Shown here one piece after another: positions 9,527 to 17,541 of a stretch of DNA of 64,000 nucleotides. This stretch comes from an uncultured Campylobacterales bacterium. Its GTDB lineage: Bacteria > Campylobacterota > Campylobacteria > Campylobacterales > Arcobacteraceae. Within the stretch, counting starts at the first letter, position 1; each line of letters opens with the position of its first letter. The DNA lies in the NCBI GenBank assembly GCA_947494995.1, contig CANLWY010000005.1, positions 1-64,000 of the forward strand, read 5' to 3'. The position numbers were made by a program, and so were the translations under genes. The notes under the pieces were generated by a model. That model was given only the letters and a program-made list of their open reading frames with translations. It did no database searches and was not told the DNA's origin.

Positions 9527-11128
9527 TCAAATACCTTTTTGTGGTTTTGAATAGTAAAATCCTTGAGAATAATCTATTCCTAGTTCTTCTACAACTTCTT
9601 GGATCTCTTTTGACTCTACTCCTTCAGCTACAACTTCACAATCAAAATCTTTTGCCAACCTAGTTATTGCTTTTGTTAATTTATAAGATTTACTACTATT
9701 ATGAAGATTTTTAATAAACATTCTATCAATTTTTACAATATCAATATTCATATCTAACAATCTTGAAAAGTTTGATTTTTCACTCCCAAAATCATCAAAT
9801 GCAATTTTACAGCCCATTTCTTTTAGACTTTTTATCTGCTCAAAAATTAAAGAAGAGTTTTCAACATTAATATTTTCCAATATCTCAAAAGTAACTCTTT
9901 CCAGATTAATAGTGTATTCTTTACTTACCTCCATTAAAAACTCTATTAAATATTGTTCTTTTAAATCATCTTCTGTTAAGTTTATAGAAAAATCAACTAC
10001 TTTATCACTAAAATATTTAAAAGATTTTTCTATCATAATTCTTGTTATTTTTGATATTAAACCAACATCTTGTGCTAACTCTAAAAACTGATTAGGAGGA
10101 ATATATTTTCCATTTTCATCTTCCAATCTTACTAAACATTCAAACTTTTTGATATCTCCTATTTTATTATTTCTAATTCCTTGATAAAAAGGAATTACCT
10201 TATCCTTTGCTAAAGCAAGTCTTAACTGCTTTGTAGAAATTCTACTATCATCTTTATTTATTGATGTAGGAACATAAACAATACTATTTTTTTGTATCAT
10301 CATACTGTTTCTTATTGCTTCTCTTGCATCCTCAATTATAGTTTCAGAAGTATGTGAAATTGCAATACTTATTGTTAATTTTATAAGTTCAGAATCAACT
10401 TCAAAATCCTTTTGTTCAATATATGCTCTAATCTTTTCAGCATAAGTATAAAGTTCAATATCCTCTTTTTTATCATATAATATAACAAACTCATCAGAGA
10501 GAAGTCTATAAACAGGAGAAGAAGAGATTTTCAACATTTCATTTGAAAATTGTTTTAATAGTATATCCCCAGATTGATAACCATAAGTATAATTTATATT
10601 TCGAAAATCATCTATATTTATTAAAAGTATAGAGTAGTCATTTATGTTTTGCATTACTTTTAAAAGTTCATTTCTATTTAAAAGTCCAGTTAAAATATCC
10701 CTTTTATATGAGTTGTCAATTTGAAGATTCATATTATAATTTTTAATTGCGTCATTTATTGTTATATTCAAATTATTTTTAAGATATTTTTTTGTAATAA
10801 ATGTATAAAACTCAATATTTTTAATATTTTTAGATAGATTATCAATTTTTTCAGAAGATGAAAGAAAAATCATACTACTTAAATTTAATACTTTTTTTAT
10901 ATCATAAAATATTTGATTTCCAAACTTATTAAGATATTTATCTCCAATAAAAACAATAGGTATTACACAGTTTTTATTTAATACATCAGTAATGTTCTTA
11001 ATAATATTAGATTTTTGGTTTTGAATTGAAAGTTCATAGTTTTTAAATTCATTTTTAAAACTATTTGAAATCTTTGTAAGAATATTATCCTCATAATCCA
11101 CATATAAAATTACTAATTTCGCTGACAT
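9527..11128 (-). CDS. Degenerate GGDEF plus EAL c-di-GMP phosphodiesterase-like protein
   Basis: A 533-residue soluble protein. The N-terminal ~130 residues (ILYVDYEDN...FITKKYL) look like a receiver fold without clear phospho-acceptor. The GGDEF region (about 140-285) has SDEF in place of GGDEF, so cyclase activity is unlikely. The EAL domain (about 300-530) has ECLVR for EAL, FEILEN, DDFGSEKSNF, KIDRMFI, VVAEGVES and QGFYYSKP, which retains most metal-binding and catalytic positions, so it probably hydrolyses c-di-GMP. It has its own copy of the shared direct-repeat promoter (11159-11189), which places it in the same putative regulon as the cytochrome genes. Confidence 0.85.
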   Translation of the reverse strand: MSAKLVILYVDYEDNILTKISNSFKNEFKNYELSIQNQKSNIIKNITDVLNKNCVIPIVFIGDKYLNKFGNQIFYDIKKVLNLSSMIFLSSSEKIDNLSKNIKNIEFYTFITKKYLKNNLNITINDAIKNYNMNLQIDNSYKRDILTGLLNRNELLKVMQNINDYSILLINIDDFRNINYTYGYQSGDILLKQFSNEMLKISSSPVYRLLSDEFVILYDKKEDIELYTYAEKIRAYIEQKDFEVDSELIKLTISIAISHTSETIIEDAREAIRNSMMIQKNSIVYVPTSINKDDSRISTKQLRLALAKDKVIPFYQGIRNNKIGDIKKFECLVRLEDENGKYIPPNQFLELAQDVGLISKITRIMIEKSFKYFSDKVVDFSINLTEDDLKEQYLIEFLMEVSKEYTINLERVTFEILENINVENSSLIFEQIKSLKEMGCKIAFDDFGSEKSNFSRLLDMNIDIVKIDRMFIKNLHNSSKSYKLTKAITRLAKDFDCEVVAEGVESKEIQEVVEELGIDYSQGFYYSKPQKGI

Positions 11129-11158
11129 GGCATCAACCTTTACTATTATTATTTTTAA

Positions 11159-11189
11159 ATTATACTAATTGATAGTGGCAAGATAGTGT
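11159..11189 (-). promoter_or_regulatory. Direct-repeat promoter A (EAL gene)
   Basis: On the coding strand ACACTAT-CTTG-CCACTAT (11189 to 11172), then 7 nt, then TATAAT (11164-11159). The ATG at 11128 follows 43 nt after the repeat. The 11-bp repeat period and fixed distance to the -10 match nine other promoters in the window. Confidence 0.85.
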
Positions 11190-11198
11190 TTTTGAAAA

Positions 11199-11220
11199 AA
11201 CTGCCTCAAAAGAGGCAGTT
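11199..11220 (-). terminator. Rho-independent terminator of the cytochrome c553 gene
   Basis: A perfect 9-bp stem, AACTGCCTC / GAGGCAGTT, with a 4-nt loop. It is flanked by A and T runs on either side, so it could work in both directions. It lies 32 nt downstream of the monohaem cytochrome stop codon. Confidence 0.85.
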
Positions 11221-11252
11221 TTTATAGGAGAAGTCTTAATGACAAGACTGAT

Positions 11253-11534
11253 TTAGAATTTCGATATTACTGTTGCTAAAGCATCAATTTGCTCAGCATT
11301 AAGAGACTTTACTTGAGGAATCATCATTCCTTTTTTTGCTCCACCTTGACCGTTTTTATATCCATTTAATTTAGATACAACTGTATCTTTACTTAAACCC
11401 TGGATTTTTGCAAAGTTTGTTTTTTCACCATTTACACCATGACAACCTGCACACTTTTTATATAAAGATGCTCCATCGGCTGCTAATAATGAAGTTGCAC
11501 ATGCAAATGCTAATGTTAAAACTACTTTTTTCAT
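11253..11534 (-). CDS. Monohaem cytochrome c553-type
   Basis: A 93-residue class I c-type cytochrome with signal peptide (MKKVVLTLAFACATSLLAA) and one haem motif, CAGCH, near residue 28. The distal Met ligand is probably in KKGMMIPQ. Small periplasmic carriers of this type shuttle electrons between respiratory complexes. The start was set at 11534 because AAGGAAAA precedes that ATG; an in-frame upstream ATG at 11579 lies between the -10 element and this site and would add a non-signal-like prefix. It is transcribed alone from direct-repeat promoter B and closed by a strong hairpin terminator. Confidence 0.9.
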   Translation of the reverse strand: MKKVVLTLAFACATSLLAADGASLYKKCAGCHGVNGEKTNFAKIQGLSKDTVVSKLNGYKNGQGGAKKGMMIPQVKSLNAEQIDALATVISKF

Positions 11535-11584
11535 AGATTGTTTTCCTTGGTTATATATTTGTTTATCTCTCATAAACATAAATA

Positions 11585-11615
11585 ATTATATATGTAGAGA
11601 GTGTGAAGATAGTGT
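11585..11615 (-). promoter_or_regulatory. Direct-repeat promoter B (cytochrome c553)
   Basis: Coding strand ACACTAT-CTTC-ACACTCT (11615 to 11598), 7 nt, TATAAT (11590-11585). The gene start at 11534 follows 63 nt after the repeat. Confidence 0.85.
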
Positions 11616-11623
11616 AATCTAAG

Positions 11624-11824
11624 TTAAAAACTCATATTTTTACAAATAATCTTTTTTGTATATTTATTCTCTAAAAAAGTTAAAGTTTCAAAATAGACTC
11701 CACTTTTTATATCACAATACTCTTTTGTTATGTATTTTGTTTGAAAAAAATTTGAAGAAGACAAACTAAAACTGTTTGCAAGAAGTAAACTTAAAAATAA
11801 TGAGATAAGAATTATAGCTTTCAT
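11624..11824 (-). CDS. Small secreted protein of unknown function, 66 aa
   Basis: A 66-residue protein with a clear signal peptide (MKAIILISLFLSLLLANS) and a short mature part of about 48 residues. The mature part contains two Cys (EYCDIKSG and KIICKN) spaced 22 residues apart, which could form a disulfide, plus several aromatic residues. I recognise no family. The ORF is supported as real by a strong ribosome site (AAAGGAG, spaced 7 nt) and by its own copy of the direct-repeat promoter at the standard distance. Its location between the c553 gene and the cytochrome synthase operon and its shared promoter suggest a role with the cytochromes. Confidence 0.7.
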   Translation of the reverse strand: MKAIILISLFLSLLLANSFSLSSSNFFQTKYITKEYCDIKSGVYFETLTFLENKYTKKIICKNMSF

Positions 11825-11849
11825 TATAAACTCCTTTGTTTATAATGAA

Positions 11850-11880
11850 ACTATACTCTTTTATAGTGTGAAGATAGTGA
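11850..11880 (-). promoter_or_regulatory. Direct-repeat promoter C (66-aa secreted protein)
   Basis: Coding strand TCACTAT-CTTC-ACACTAT (11880 to 11863), 7 nt, TATAGT (11855-11850). The ATG at 11824 is 38 nt from the repeat. Confidence 0.85.
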
Positions 11881-11883
11881 TAT

Positions 11884-12555
11884 TTAGTTATTTAGTTTTT
11901 TAAATGATGAATCAGCAACTATTAACTCATATGTATATCCATATCCATAGTCAACATCAACATTAACTATACCAGTAGCAATAACTTTATCACCTTTTTC
12001 AACTGCTTCTTTAGCAGCTCTAAATATAAGTTTGTTACCATCTTTATCCATAATATGAACCCATGAAGTTTTCATTATTCCTCTTAAAACCTTAATAACT
12101 TCACCTTCAAGTGATATTTTCTTATCTTTAAACTCATTTTTTTTACTTTTTATCTCATTGATAGTTGTTACAAGTGATTCTTGATTTAAGTCTGCTTTTG
12201 GTTCATGAACCTTTAATGCTTCAGCTAAAGATGGATATGATTCTGTTCTTTGTTCATCATGTTTAGAGTATGGATTTTCTGAATAAGATGCAAATAGAAT
12301 CTTATCAAAAACTTTATTTAATGATTTACTTTCAAAATCATTCATCCACATTTGTTCTTTTATTTTTATTACATCATTTAATTTTATATCTGCTTGAGGT
12401 ATAGCAGCCCAAAAAAGTTCGCCTTTTTGATCAAGTTTTAAATAACTATATCCTCCAGCTTTAATATGTTCTAAAACTTTTCCTTCTCGCTCAACTGCAT
12501 TTAACGATACTGTAAATATAAATAGTAAAATTAAACCTAAAATACTTTTTTTCAT
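11884..12555 (-). CDS. NrfJ-like periplasmic protein with two OB-fold-type domains
   Basis: A 223-residue secreted protein (signal MKKSILGLILLFIFTVSLNA). The first domain (about 22-90; EGKVLEHIKAGGYSYLKLD, then LFWAAIP, SKSLNKVFDKILFAS) resembles NrfJ-type proteins found beside nitrite reductase and other multihaem cytochrome genes. The second (about 140-220; SLEGEVIKVLRGIMKTSWVHIMD, then DKVIATGIVNVDVDYGYGY) resembles a tRNA-anticodon-type OB fold as in secreted OB-fold proteins. Function is unsettled; roles in cytochrome or metal handling have been suggested for relatives. The start at 12555 has AAAGGAAAT upstream. It is the last gene of the fused CcsBA operon. Confidence 0.75.
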   Translation of the reverse strand: MKKSILGLILLFIFTVSLNAVEREGKVLEHIKAGGYSYLKLDQKGELFWAAIPQADIKLNDVIKIKEQMWMNDFESKSLNKVFDKILFASYSENPYSKHDEQRTESYPSLAEALKVHEPKADLNQESLVTTINEIKSKKNEFKDKKISLEGEVIKVLRGIMKTSWVHIMDKDGNKLIFRAAKEAVEKGDKVIATGIVNVDVDYGYGYTYELIVADSSFKKLNN

Positions 12556-12566
12556 TTTATTTCCTT

Positions 12567-13358
12567 TTATTTTATTAACCATTTATGAAACTCTTCACTT
12601 GCTACTTGATCAAGTAAAGCTTCATACTTATTATTTTTTTTCAAATCTTTAACTAATTCGTCAAGCTTCAAAATCAAACTTTTATCTATATTAGAATTAT
12701 TTGATAATAGAAAATGAAAAGGCACCTCTTTATAAACCTTAGGATGCATTTTTATATCATCACCCATTCCATTTTTTAATATCAAATTTAACGTAGTAAG
12801 CTTTGAATTAATAAAAAAATCTGTTCTTCCCTCATATAAAACTTTAACAGCAATATCTACATTCTTTGATTTATGAGAGTTTACTCCTGCTTCTTTATAT
12901 AACTTTTCTGTTGTTCCATCTCCTAAAACTGAACAAAAAAACAAGTCATCTTTTAACATTAGAGGATCTTCTGTTTTTAGTGCTAAATCCATTTTCTTAG
13001 AATTAACAGAAGTAAATCCTCTCCATTCAAGATTTATCAATCTTTCTTCTGTAATAGAATATACTTTTTTTCTATCTTTTGAAGGAAATGTAACTACTGC
13101 ATCATAAGTTCCTTCTTCAGCCAAAAGTTGAGCTCTTTTCCAAGGAAAACCACCATGTTCAACCTCTACGTGTAACATTTTATGAAAAAGAGTATCCATC
13201 AAACTAATTAAAATACCTTTCATTTGACCATCCTCATCTCGGTAAGAATAAGGGGGCCACTCTTCTGCGTAAGCTATCATTACTTTTTTATTATTTTCAA
13301 CATGATGTGCAAAAACAGATGAGATAGAAAATATTAAAACAAATATAATTTTTATCAT
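12567..13358 (-). CDS. Periplasmic solute-binding protein, amino-acid type (SBP_bac_3-like)
   Basis: A 263-residue secreted protein (signal MIKIIFVLIFSISSVFA). It has the family-3 solute-binding pattern: YAEEWPPYSYRDEDGQMKGILISLMDTL near the mature N-terminus and TYDAVVTFPSKDRKKVYSITEE for lobe 1. No permease or ATPase gene is adjacent, so it may act as a ligand sensor or carrier for another system rather than as part of an ABC importer. It lies between two monohaem cytochrome genes and the NrfJ-like gene in the CcsBA operon. The AT-rich hairpin at 13369-13390 may attenuate transcription into it. Confidence 0.7.
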   Translation of the reverse strand: MIKIIFVLIFSISSVFAHHVENNKKVMIAYAEEWPPYSYRDEDGQMKGILISLMDTLFHKMLHVEVEHGGFPWKRAQLLAEEGTYDAVVTFPSKDRKKVYSITEERLINLEWRGFTSVNSKKMDLALKTEDPLMLKDDLFFCSVLGDGTTEKLYKEAGVNSHKSKNVDIAVKVLYEGRTDFFINSKLTTLNLILKNGMGDDIKMHPKVYKEVPFHFLLSNNSNIDKSLILKLDELVKDLKKNNKYEALLDQVASEEFHKWLIK

Positions 13359-13383
13359 ACAAATTATTAACTAAAAATATTTT

Positions 13384-13944
13384 TTAGTTATTTCCTCCAC
13401 TAAGAATATATTTACTTAGCGCATTATAGTCACTTTCAGATAAAATTCTAAGTTTTGCAAGTTGTGTTCTCATAATACTTTCACGTTCAGGTTGGATTAT
13501 TGCTTTACCTTTTCTTTGTAAATATAGTACCAGTTCATTTTCCTTATTTTTATAACCTCTTGCAAGTTTTTTTAAAGATGGTCCTAATCTATTCTCTTTT
13601 CTTTTATGACATAGATTACAAGCTTTGTCAAAAAATATCTTACCTCCAACTGAAGTAGGTACTAGTTCTTTCTTTGCAGTTGTCTTTAACGCAGTTTTTG
13701 TTTTGGGGTCATAAACTCTAACTTTTGAGCTCTCTGAAGTATCTCTATATTTCAACTTTTTCTTTTTATAAACTCTATTTTTAAGTACCCTTTTTGGAGC
13801 TTTTTTAACATTTTTGTTCATATTAATTGAAGTAGTAGAAGTAAGCTCTTTTTTTGGAGGCTTTACTACTTGTTCATTGTTCTTTGAACATCCTGCTAAA
13901 ATTAAAATTAAACTACTTAATGAAATTAAAGCTATTTTCTTCAT
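13384..13944 (-). CDS. Monohaem c-type cytochrome lipoprotein
   Basis: A 186-residue protein with a lipoprotein signal (LILAGC), a long basic linker (about 25-95, rich in Lys/Thr) and a C-terminal cytochrome domain with one haem motif, CNLCH, followed by RLGPSLKKLARGY. The segment LVLYLQRKGKAIIQP is nearly repeated in the monohaem cytochrome at 32120-32473 (LVQYLRGKGKAIIQP), so the two are paralogues at either end of the cytochrome region. The long linker would let the haem domain reach from the membrane anchor. It is co-transcribed with CcsBA (14 nt to the next gene upstream). Confidence 0.85.
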   Translation of the reverse strand: MKKIALISLSSLILILAGCSKNNEQVVKPPKKELTSTTSINMNKNVKKAPKRVLKNRVYKKKKLKYRDTSESSKVRVYDPKTKTALKTTAKKELVPTSVGGKIFFDKACNLCHKRKENRLGPSLKKLARGYKNKENELVLYLQRKGKAIIQPERESIMRTQLAKLRILSESDYNALSKYILSGGNN

Positions 13945-13957
13945 TACTTTACCCTTT

Positions 13958-14269
13958 TTAATGATTTTTTTTGTAGATATAATCAGCTATTTGTTCACGC
14001 TCAGCTTTTGAATATTTTTTAATTATAATTTTCATTAAGCCAGCTTTTCCTCCATTAGGAGAGTTTATATATTTTTCAAAAGCATCAATCAACTCTTTTT
14101 TAGAGAAGCTTGATATTTTCTTTGTTACACTTAGTACTTGTTTATCAAAATTTTCGCCATGACACTTTTGACATTTTTTTATTTCATATTCAATATTAAA
14201 ATCTTTTGCAAAAATTTGACTTTGCATAATTATATTTATACAAAATATTAATAGTAATACTTTTTTCAT
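13958..14269 (-). CDS. Small monohaem c-type cytochrome
   Basis: A 103-residue secreted cytochrome (signal MKKVLLLIFCINIIMQSQIFA) with one haem motif, CQKCH, near residue 34. The C-terminal helix KAEREQIADYIYKK is typical of class I cytochromes; a Met ligand is likely in GLMKIIIKK. The start at 14269 overlaps the CcsBA stop codon (TGATG) and has AAGGAG upstream, indicating translational coupling to the synthase. Confidence 0.85.
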   Translation of the reverse strand: MKKVLLLIFCINIIMQSQIFAKDFNIEYEIKKCQKCHGENFDKQVLSVTKKISSFSKKELIDAFEKYINSPNGGKAGLMKIIIKKYSKAEREQIADYIYKKNH

Positions 14270-17200
14270 CACTTCTCCTTACTTTGTGTTTGAACTTTAT
14301 ACTTTGTTACTATATTTCTATTTCTAAATGCAAATGCTATTAATAAAACAATTATAGTAATAGAATAATAGACCCATACAGGAATTGGAACTGGATCACC
14401 TGATGCATAAGAGTGTAATCCTGCTAAATAATAATTTACACCAAAATATGTCATTAAAACAGTACTATATGCAACTAAAGAAAGAGAACTAAATAAATAG
14501 TATGTATTTGAAAACTTTGGAACATATCTAATATGAATAATTGCAGCATATACAACTATAGTAACTAAAGTCCAAGTCTCTTTTGGATCCCAGCCCCAAT
14601 ATCTTCCCCATGATTCATTAGCCCAAATAGCACCAAGAAAGTTTCCAATTATTAATAAGCCTAGACCAACTGTCATAGAAAGTTCATTAATTCTAACAGC
14701 CTCTTTTATGTTTATGATTATTTGTGATTTAGACTCTTCATCTTTTATAAAAGAGATCATAATATATAAAATAAGTGCAATAAAACCTAGCATTGCACTT
14801 AATCCTAAAAATCCATAACTTGCAGTAATTACTGAAACATGAATTGTTAACCAATATGAATTTAATACAGGAACCAAAGTTGTAATTTGAGGGTCAAGCC
14901 AACTTAAATGTGCAACAAAAAGTGTAATTCCAGAAAAAATTCCAGTAGTAGACAATGCAAAGTCTGACTGTTTAGCAAATAAAATTCCAGCTAAAATAAT
15001 TGTCCATGAAATATATAACATTGCTTCATAAGAGTTACTCCACGGTGCATGACCTGCTATATACCATCTTAATCCTAAATTAAATGTATGAACAAGAAAA
15101 CCAATAATAAATAGTATAAATATAGCTTTTGTTATTGAGTCAAAGTTCGCCTTTGGTTTTAAAAGCTTTATAAAAATAAAAATTAAAAGAATTAACCCTA
15201 AAAGTAAATATACAGGATATAATTTTTCAAATAAATCTAATTCATTATATAGTATCTCTGCCTCTACTACACTATCAGAAGGTAAAGTTTTTGAATACAT
15301 TGTTTGATACTGTATCATTTCATACAATGCTTCATTTGCAACTGCCCAGTTATTATGCTCATACCCTTTTTCTATTCCTCTTACATTTTTTCTTAAAATA
15401 TTTAATAAAAACTCTTTATTTTTTGCAGGAAAAGATTGTGTAACCTCTTTAGCAGAGAACCAAGCTTCACTATCACTATTCATTAAAGGGAATGACCTAA
15501 AAAACAAACCTTCAAAAATATTATATGCAATATTTAATCTTTCATCAATTTTTAAAACCTCTTTTTCAAACTTTCCTCTTGCTGAAGGCTTAGTTCTTAG
15601 AGCTTCATTTGCAGCTTCTAAAAATTTATATTCACCTTTTTTTGTAAAAGACTCAATATATGAAAAACTCTTTCTACTCTCTTTAATTCCTAAAAGCTCT
15701 TTTATTTTTGGATGTTTTACTTTAAAAAGTTCTACTCTTTGCCAATGTTTTGGTTTTGTTACCATTCCAACAAAAATTTGATTTGTAGTTAAATCAAATA
15801 GATTTTTACCACCTGTAATTTTATTTAATACATTTTGAGCAAAAGAGTCTATTGGTTGAGCTCTTCCATCATTTGTTTGAATTAACATTGATGCAAATAA
15901 ATTTGAATGTTCTAAATCAATCTTTTTAATATATTCTATTACCTCATCTTTTGTAAGACTGTTAATATATGCTCTACTATTTTTATTTATTTTATCTTCA
16001 GTATAAGCAACTGCAGGAGTAACTAAAAAGTTACTTGAAATAAATAATGCCATTATGAATGTTGCAATTTTAGTTGCTGAAACATATTTTGTTTTAGCTA
16101 ATTTAAAAAATCTACTATTTGGATTTACCCAATTTGCTACAAGTCCAAAAATCAATAAAAAATATCCAAAATATGTAGGCCATTTTCCTGGATCATTATT
16201 TACAGAAAGAACTGTACCTTTTTCATCTTTATCATATGAAGATTGATAAAATGTATACCCTTTATATATTAATGTATTATTCATGTATATCCTATGGTCT
16301 TCTTTTAAATTCTTATCAATCAATGTCACTCTACTCTCATAAGAAGAAGGACTTTTTGAACCTAAGTATTTTTCAACAATAAAATCTTTTAAATATAAAG
16401 AAAAAGGTAGTTTTATAACTTTTGACCCCCACTCTAAAGTAACTTTTAAATTATCAATATTTATAGTTTCTGTATACCCTTTAAAGTTTTTACCCTTTCC
16501 AAAAAGGGCAACCTCTTTTGTAATCCCTTTATAAATAACATCTACTATTAAAGCTGAGATATCATTTTTTACATCTTTTTCTACTTTTGTTTCAACAATA
16601 ACTTTTGCTTTTTTTAAATGTTTTTGAGGAACTAATTGAAAGTTTTGAGATTGGTAAAGTCTTTTTAATTCAAAAGGATATTCTGTATTTGCAGTATAAA
16701 CACCTTGAGATTGATCTGCCATTTTTACAAAGCCAATGTCTATATTAGATTTAAAATATAATTTATCTTTTTTATTATATATATGAAAATATGGTCTTGT
16801 TGTAGATACTTCTTGGTTAAAAAATACTGATACAGCTCCCAAATCTTTTTTACTATGATTATCAATTACATACTCTTCAGGACCAAATCTACTATTTAAT
16901 GTAAATTTAATCATAGCAGAGCCATCTTTATCTTCAATAATATCTTTTGTAGCACTTGTTATAAGATCTTTATACTTAATTTTTAAAGATTCGCCTTTTA
17001 TATCCATCTCATAATTAAAACTATTTGAACCTAATTTTGATAATAAAAGTATCTCTTCATTTTCAAAAACTTTATTTCCTATATTAACTTTTGTTTGTAA
17101 AAAAGAGTCCGTAGATAACATTCTATTTTCACTATACCCTTCTCTAATACTTATCATTCCCTCATAACCATAATATCTAGTTAATGCAGAACCGATTAAT

Positions 17201-17463
17201 ATAAAAATAAAAGATATATGAAAAAGTAAAATTGGTAACTTCTTTAATGTATACATTTTAAATACAACTATATTTATAATAAGATTCAAAATAATTAATA
17301 CTTGAAGGAGTTCAAACCACTTTGCTCTAAAAATCAATGCCCAAGCTGTTTCTGTACCATAATCATTTTCAATAAAAGTTGCAATAGCAATTGAAACTGC
17401 AAATATTATTAAAAGTAAGATTGTCGCTTTTATAGATGTGAAAATACTTAAAATTTTTTTCAT
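14269..17463 (-). CDS. ccsBA: Fused cytochrome c synthase CcsBA (system II)
   Basis: A 1064-residue membrane protein that attaches haem to apocytochromes in the periplasm. The N-terminal half (about 1-470) is ResB/CcsB-like with four TM segments and a large periplasmic domain. The C-terminal half (about 500-1064) is CcsA-like, with a periplasmic region (about 490-750), several TM segments, the WWD haem-binding motif (ANESWGRYWGWDPKETW) and conserved His residues around HVSVITASYGF. Fused CcsBA is typical of Campylobacterota. It is the first gene of an operon driven by direct-repeat promoter D, followed by two cytochromes, a binding protein and an NrfJ-like gene. A second, split copy lies just upstream. 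Confidence 0.95.
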   Translation of the reverse strand: MKKILSIFTSIKATILLLIIFAVSIAIATFIENDYGTETAWALIFRAKWFELLQVLIILNLIINIVVFKMYTLKKLPILLFHISFIFILIGSALTRYYGYEGMISIREGYSENRMLSTDSFLQTKVNIGNKVFENEEILLLSKLGSNSFNYEMDIKGESLKIKYKDLITSATKDIIEDKDGSAMIKFTLNSRFGPEEYVIDNHSKKDLGAVSVFFNQEVSTTRPYFHIYNKKDKLYFKSNIDIGFVKMADQSQGVYTANTEYPFELKRLYQSQNFQLVPQKHLKKAKVIVETKVEKDVKNDISALIVDVIYKGITKEVALFGKGKNFKGYTETINIDNLKVTLEWGSKVIKLPFSLYLKDFIVEKYLGSKSPSSYESRVTLIDKNLKEDHRIYMNNTLIYKGYTFYQSSYDKDEKGTVLSVNNDPGKWPTYFGYFLLIFGLVANWVNPNSRFFKLAKTKYVSATKIATFIMALFISSNFLVTPAVAYTEDKINKNSRAYINSLTKDEVIEYIKKIDLEHSNLFASMLIQTNDGRAQPIDSFAQNVLNKITGGKNLFDLTTNQIFVGMVTKPKHWQRVELFKVKHPKIKELLGIKESRKSFSYIESFTKKGEYKFLEAANEALRTKPSARGKFEKEVLKIDERLNIAYNIFEGLFFRSFPLMNSDSEAWFSAKEVTQSFPAKNKEFLLNILRKNVRGIEKGYEHNNWAVANEALYEMIQYQTMYSKTLPSDSVVEAEILYNELDLFEKLYPVYLLLGLILLIFIFIKLLKPKANFDSITKAIFILFIIGFLVHTFNLGLRWYIAGHAPWSNSYEAMLYISWTIILAGILFAKQSDFALSTTGIFSGITLFVAHLSWLDPQITTLVPVLNSYWLTIHVSVITASYGFLGLSAMLGFIALILYIMISFIKDEESKSQIIINIKEAVRINELSMTVGLGLLIIGNFLGAIWANESWGRYWGWDPKETWTLVTIVVYAAIIHIRYVPKFSNTYYLFSSLSLVAYSTVLMTYFGVNYYLAGLHSYASGDPVPIPVWVYYSITIIVLLIAFAFRNRNIVTKYKVQTQSKEK

Positions 17464-17493
17464 TGTTAATACCTTATTCTGTATACTATTGTA

Positions 17494-17524
17494 ATATTAT
17501 CTGAATAAAGTGGCAGGATAGTGT
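17494..17524 (-). promoter_or_regulatory. Direct-repeat promoter D (fused CcsBA operon)
   Basis: Coding strand ACACTAT-CCTG-CCACTTT (17524 to 17507), 7 nt, TAATAT (17499-17494). The ATG at 17463 is 43 nt from the repeat. The upstream half-site is embedded in a perfect inverted repeat (17516-17541). Confidence 0.85.
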
Positions 17525-17541
17525 AAAAGATTACACTATCC
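17516..17541. repeat. Perfect 11-bp inverted repeat overlapping promoter D
   Basis: GGATAGTGTAA, 4 nt, TTACACTATCC. It starts directly after the stop codon of the ResB-like gene and places a second ACACTAT half-site in the opposite orientation next to the promoter D repeat. No T-tract follows on the minus strand (it continues TGCCACTTT), so an operator role is at least as likely as termination. Confidence 0.7.

Noticed and set aside
17516-17541. Simple Rho-independent terminator
   Set aside because: There is no T-tract on the minus strand after the stem and it overlaps the promoter D half-site; listed as an inverted repeat instead.
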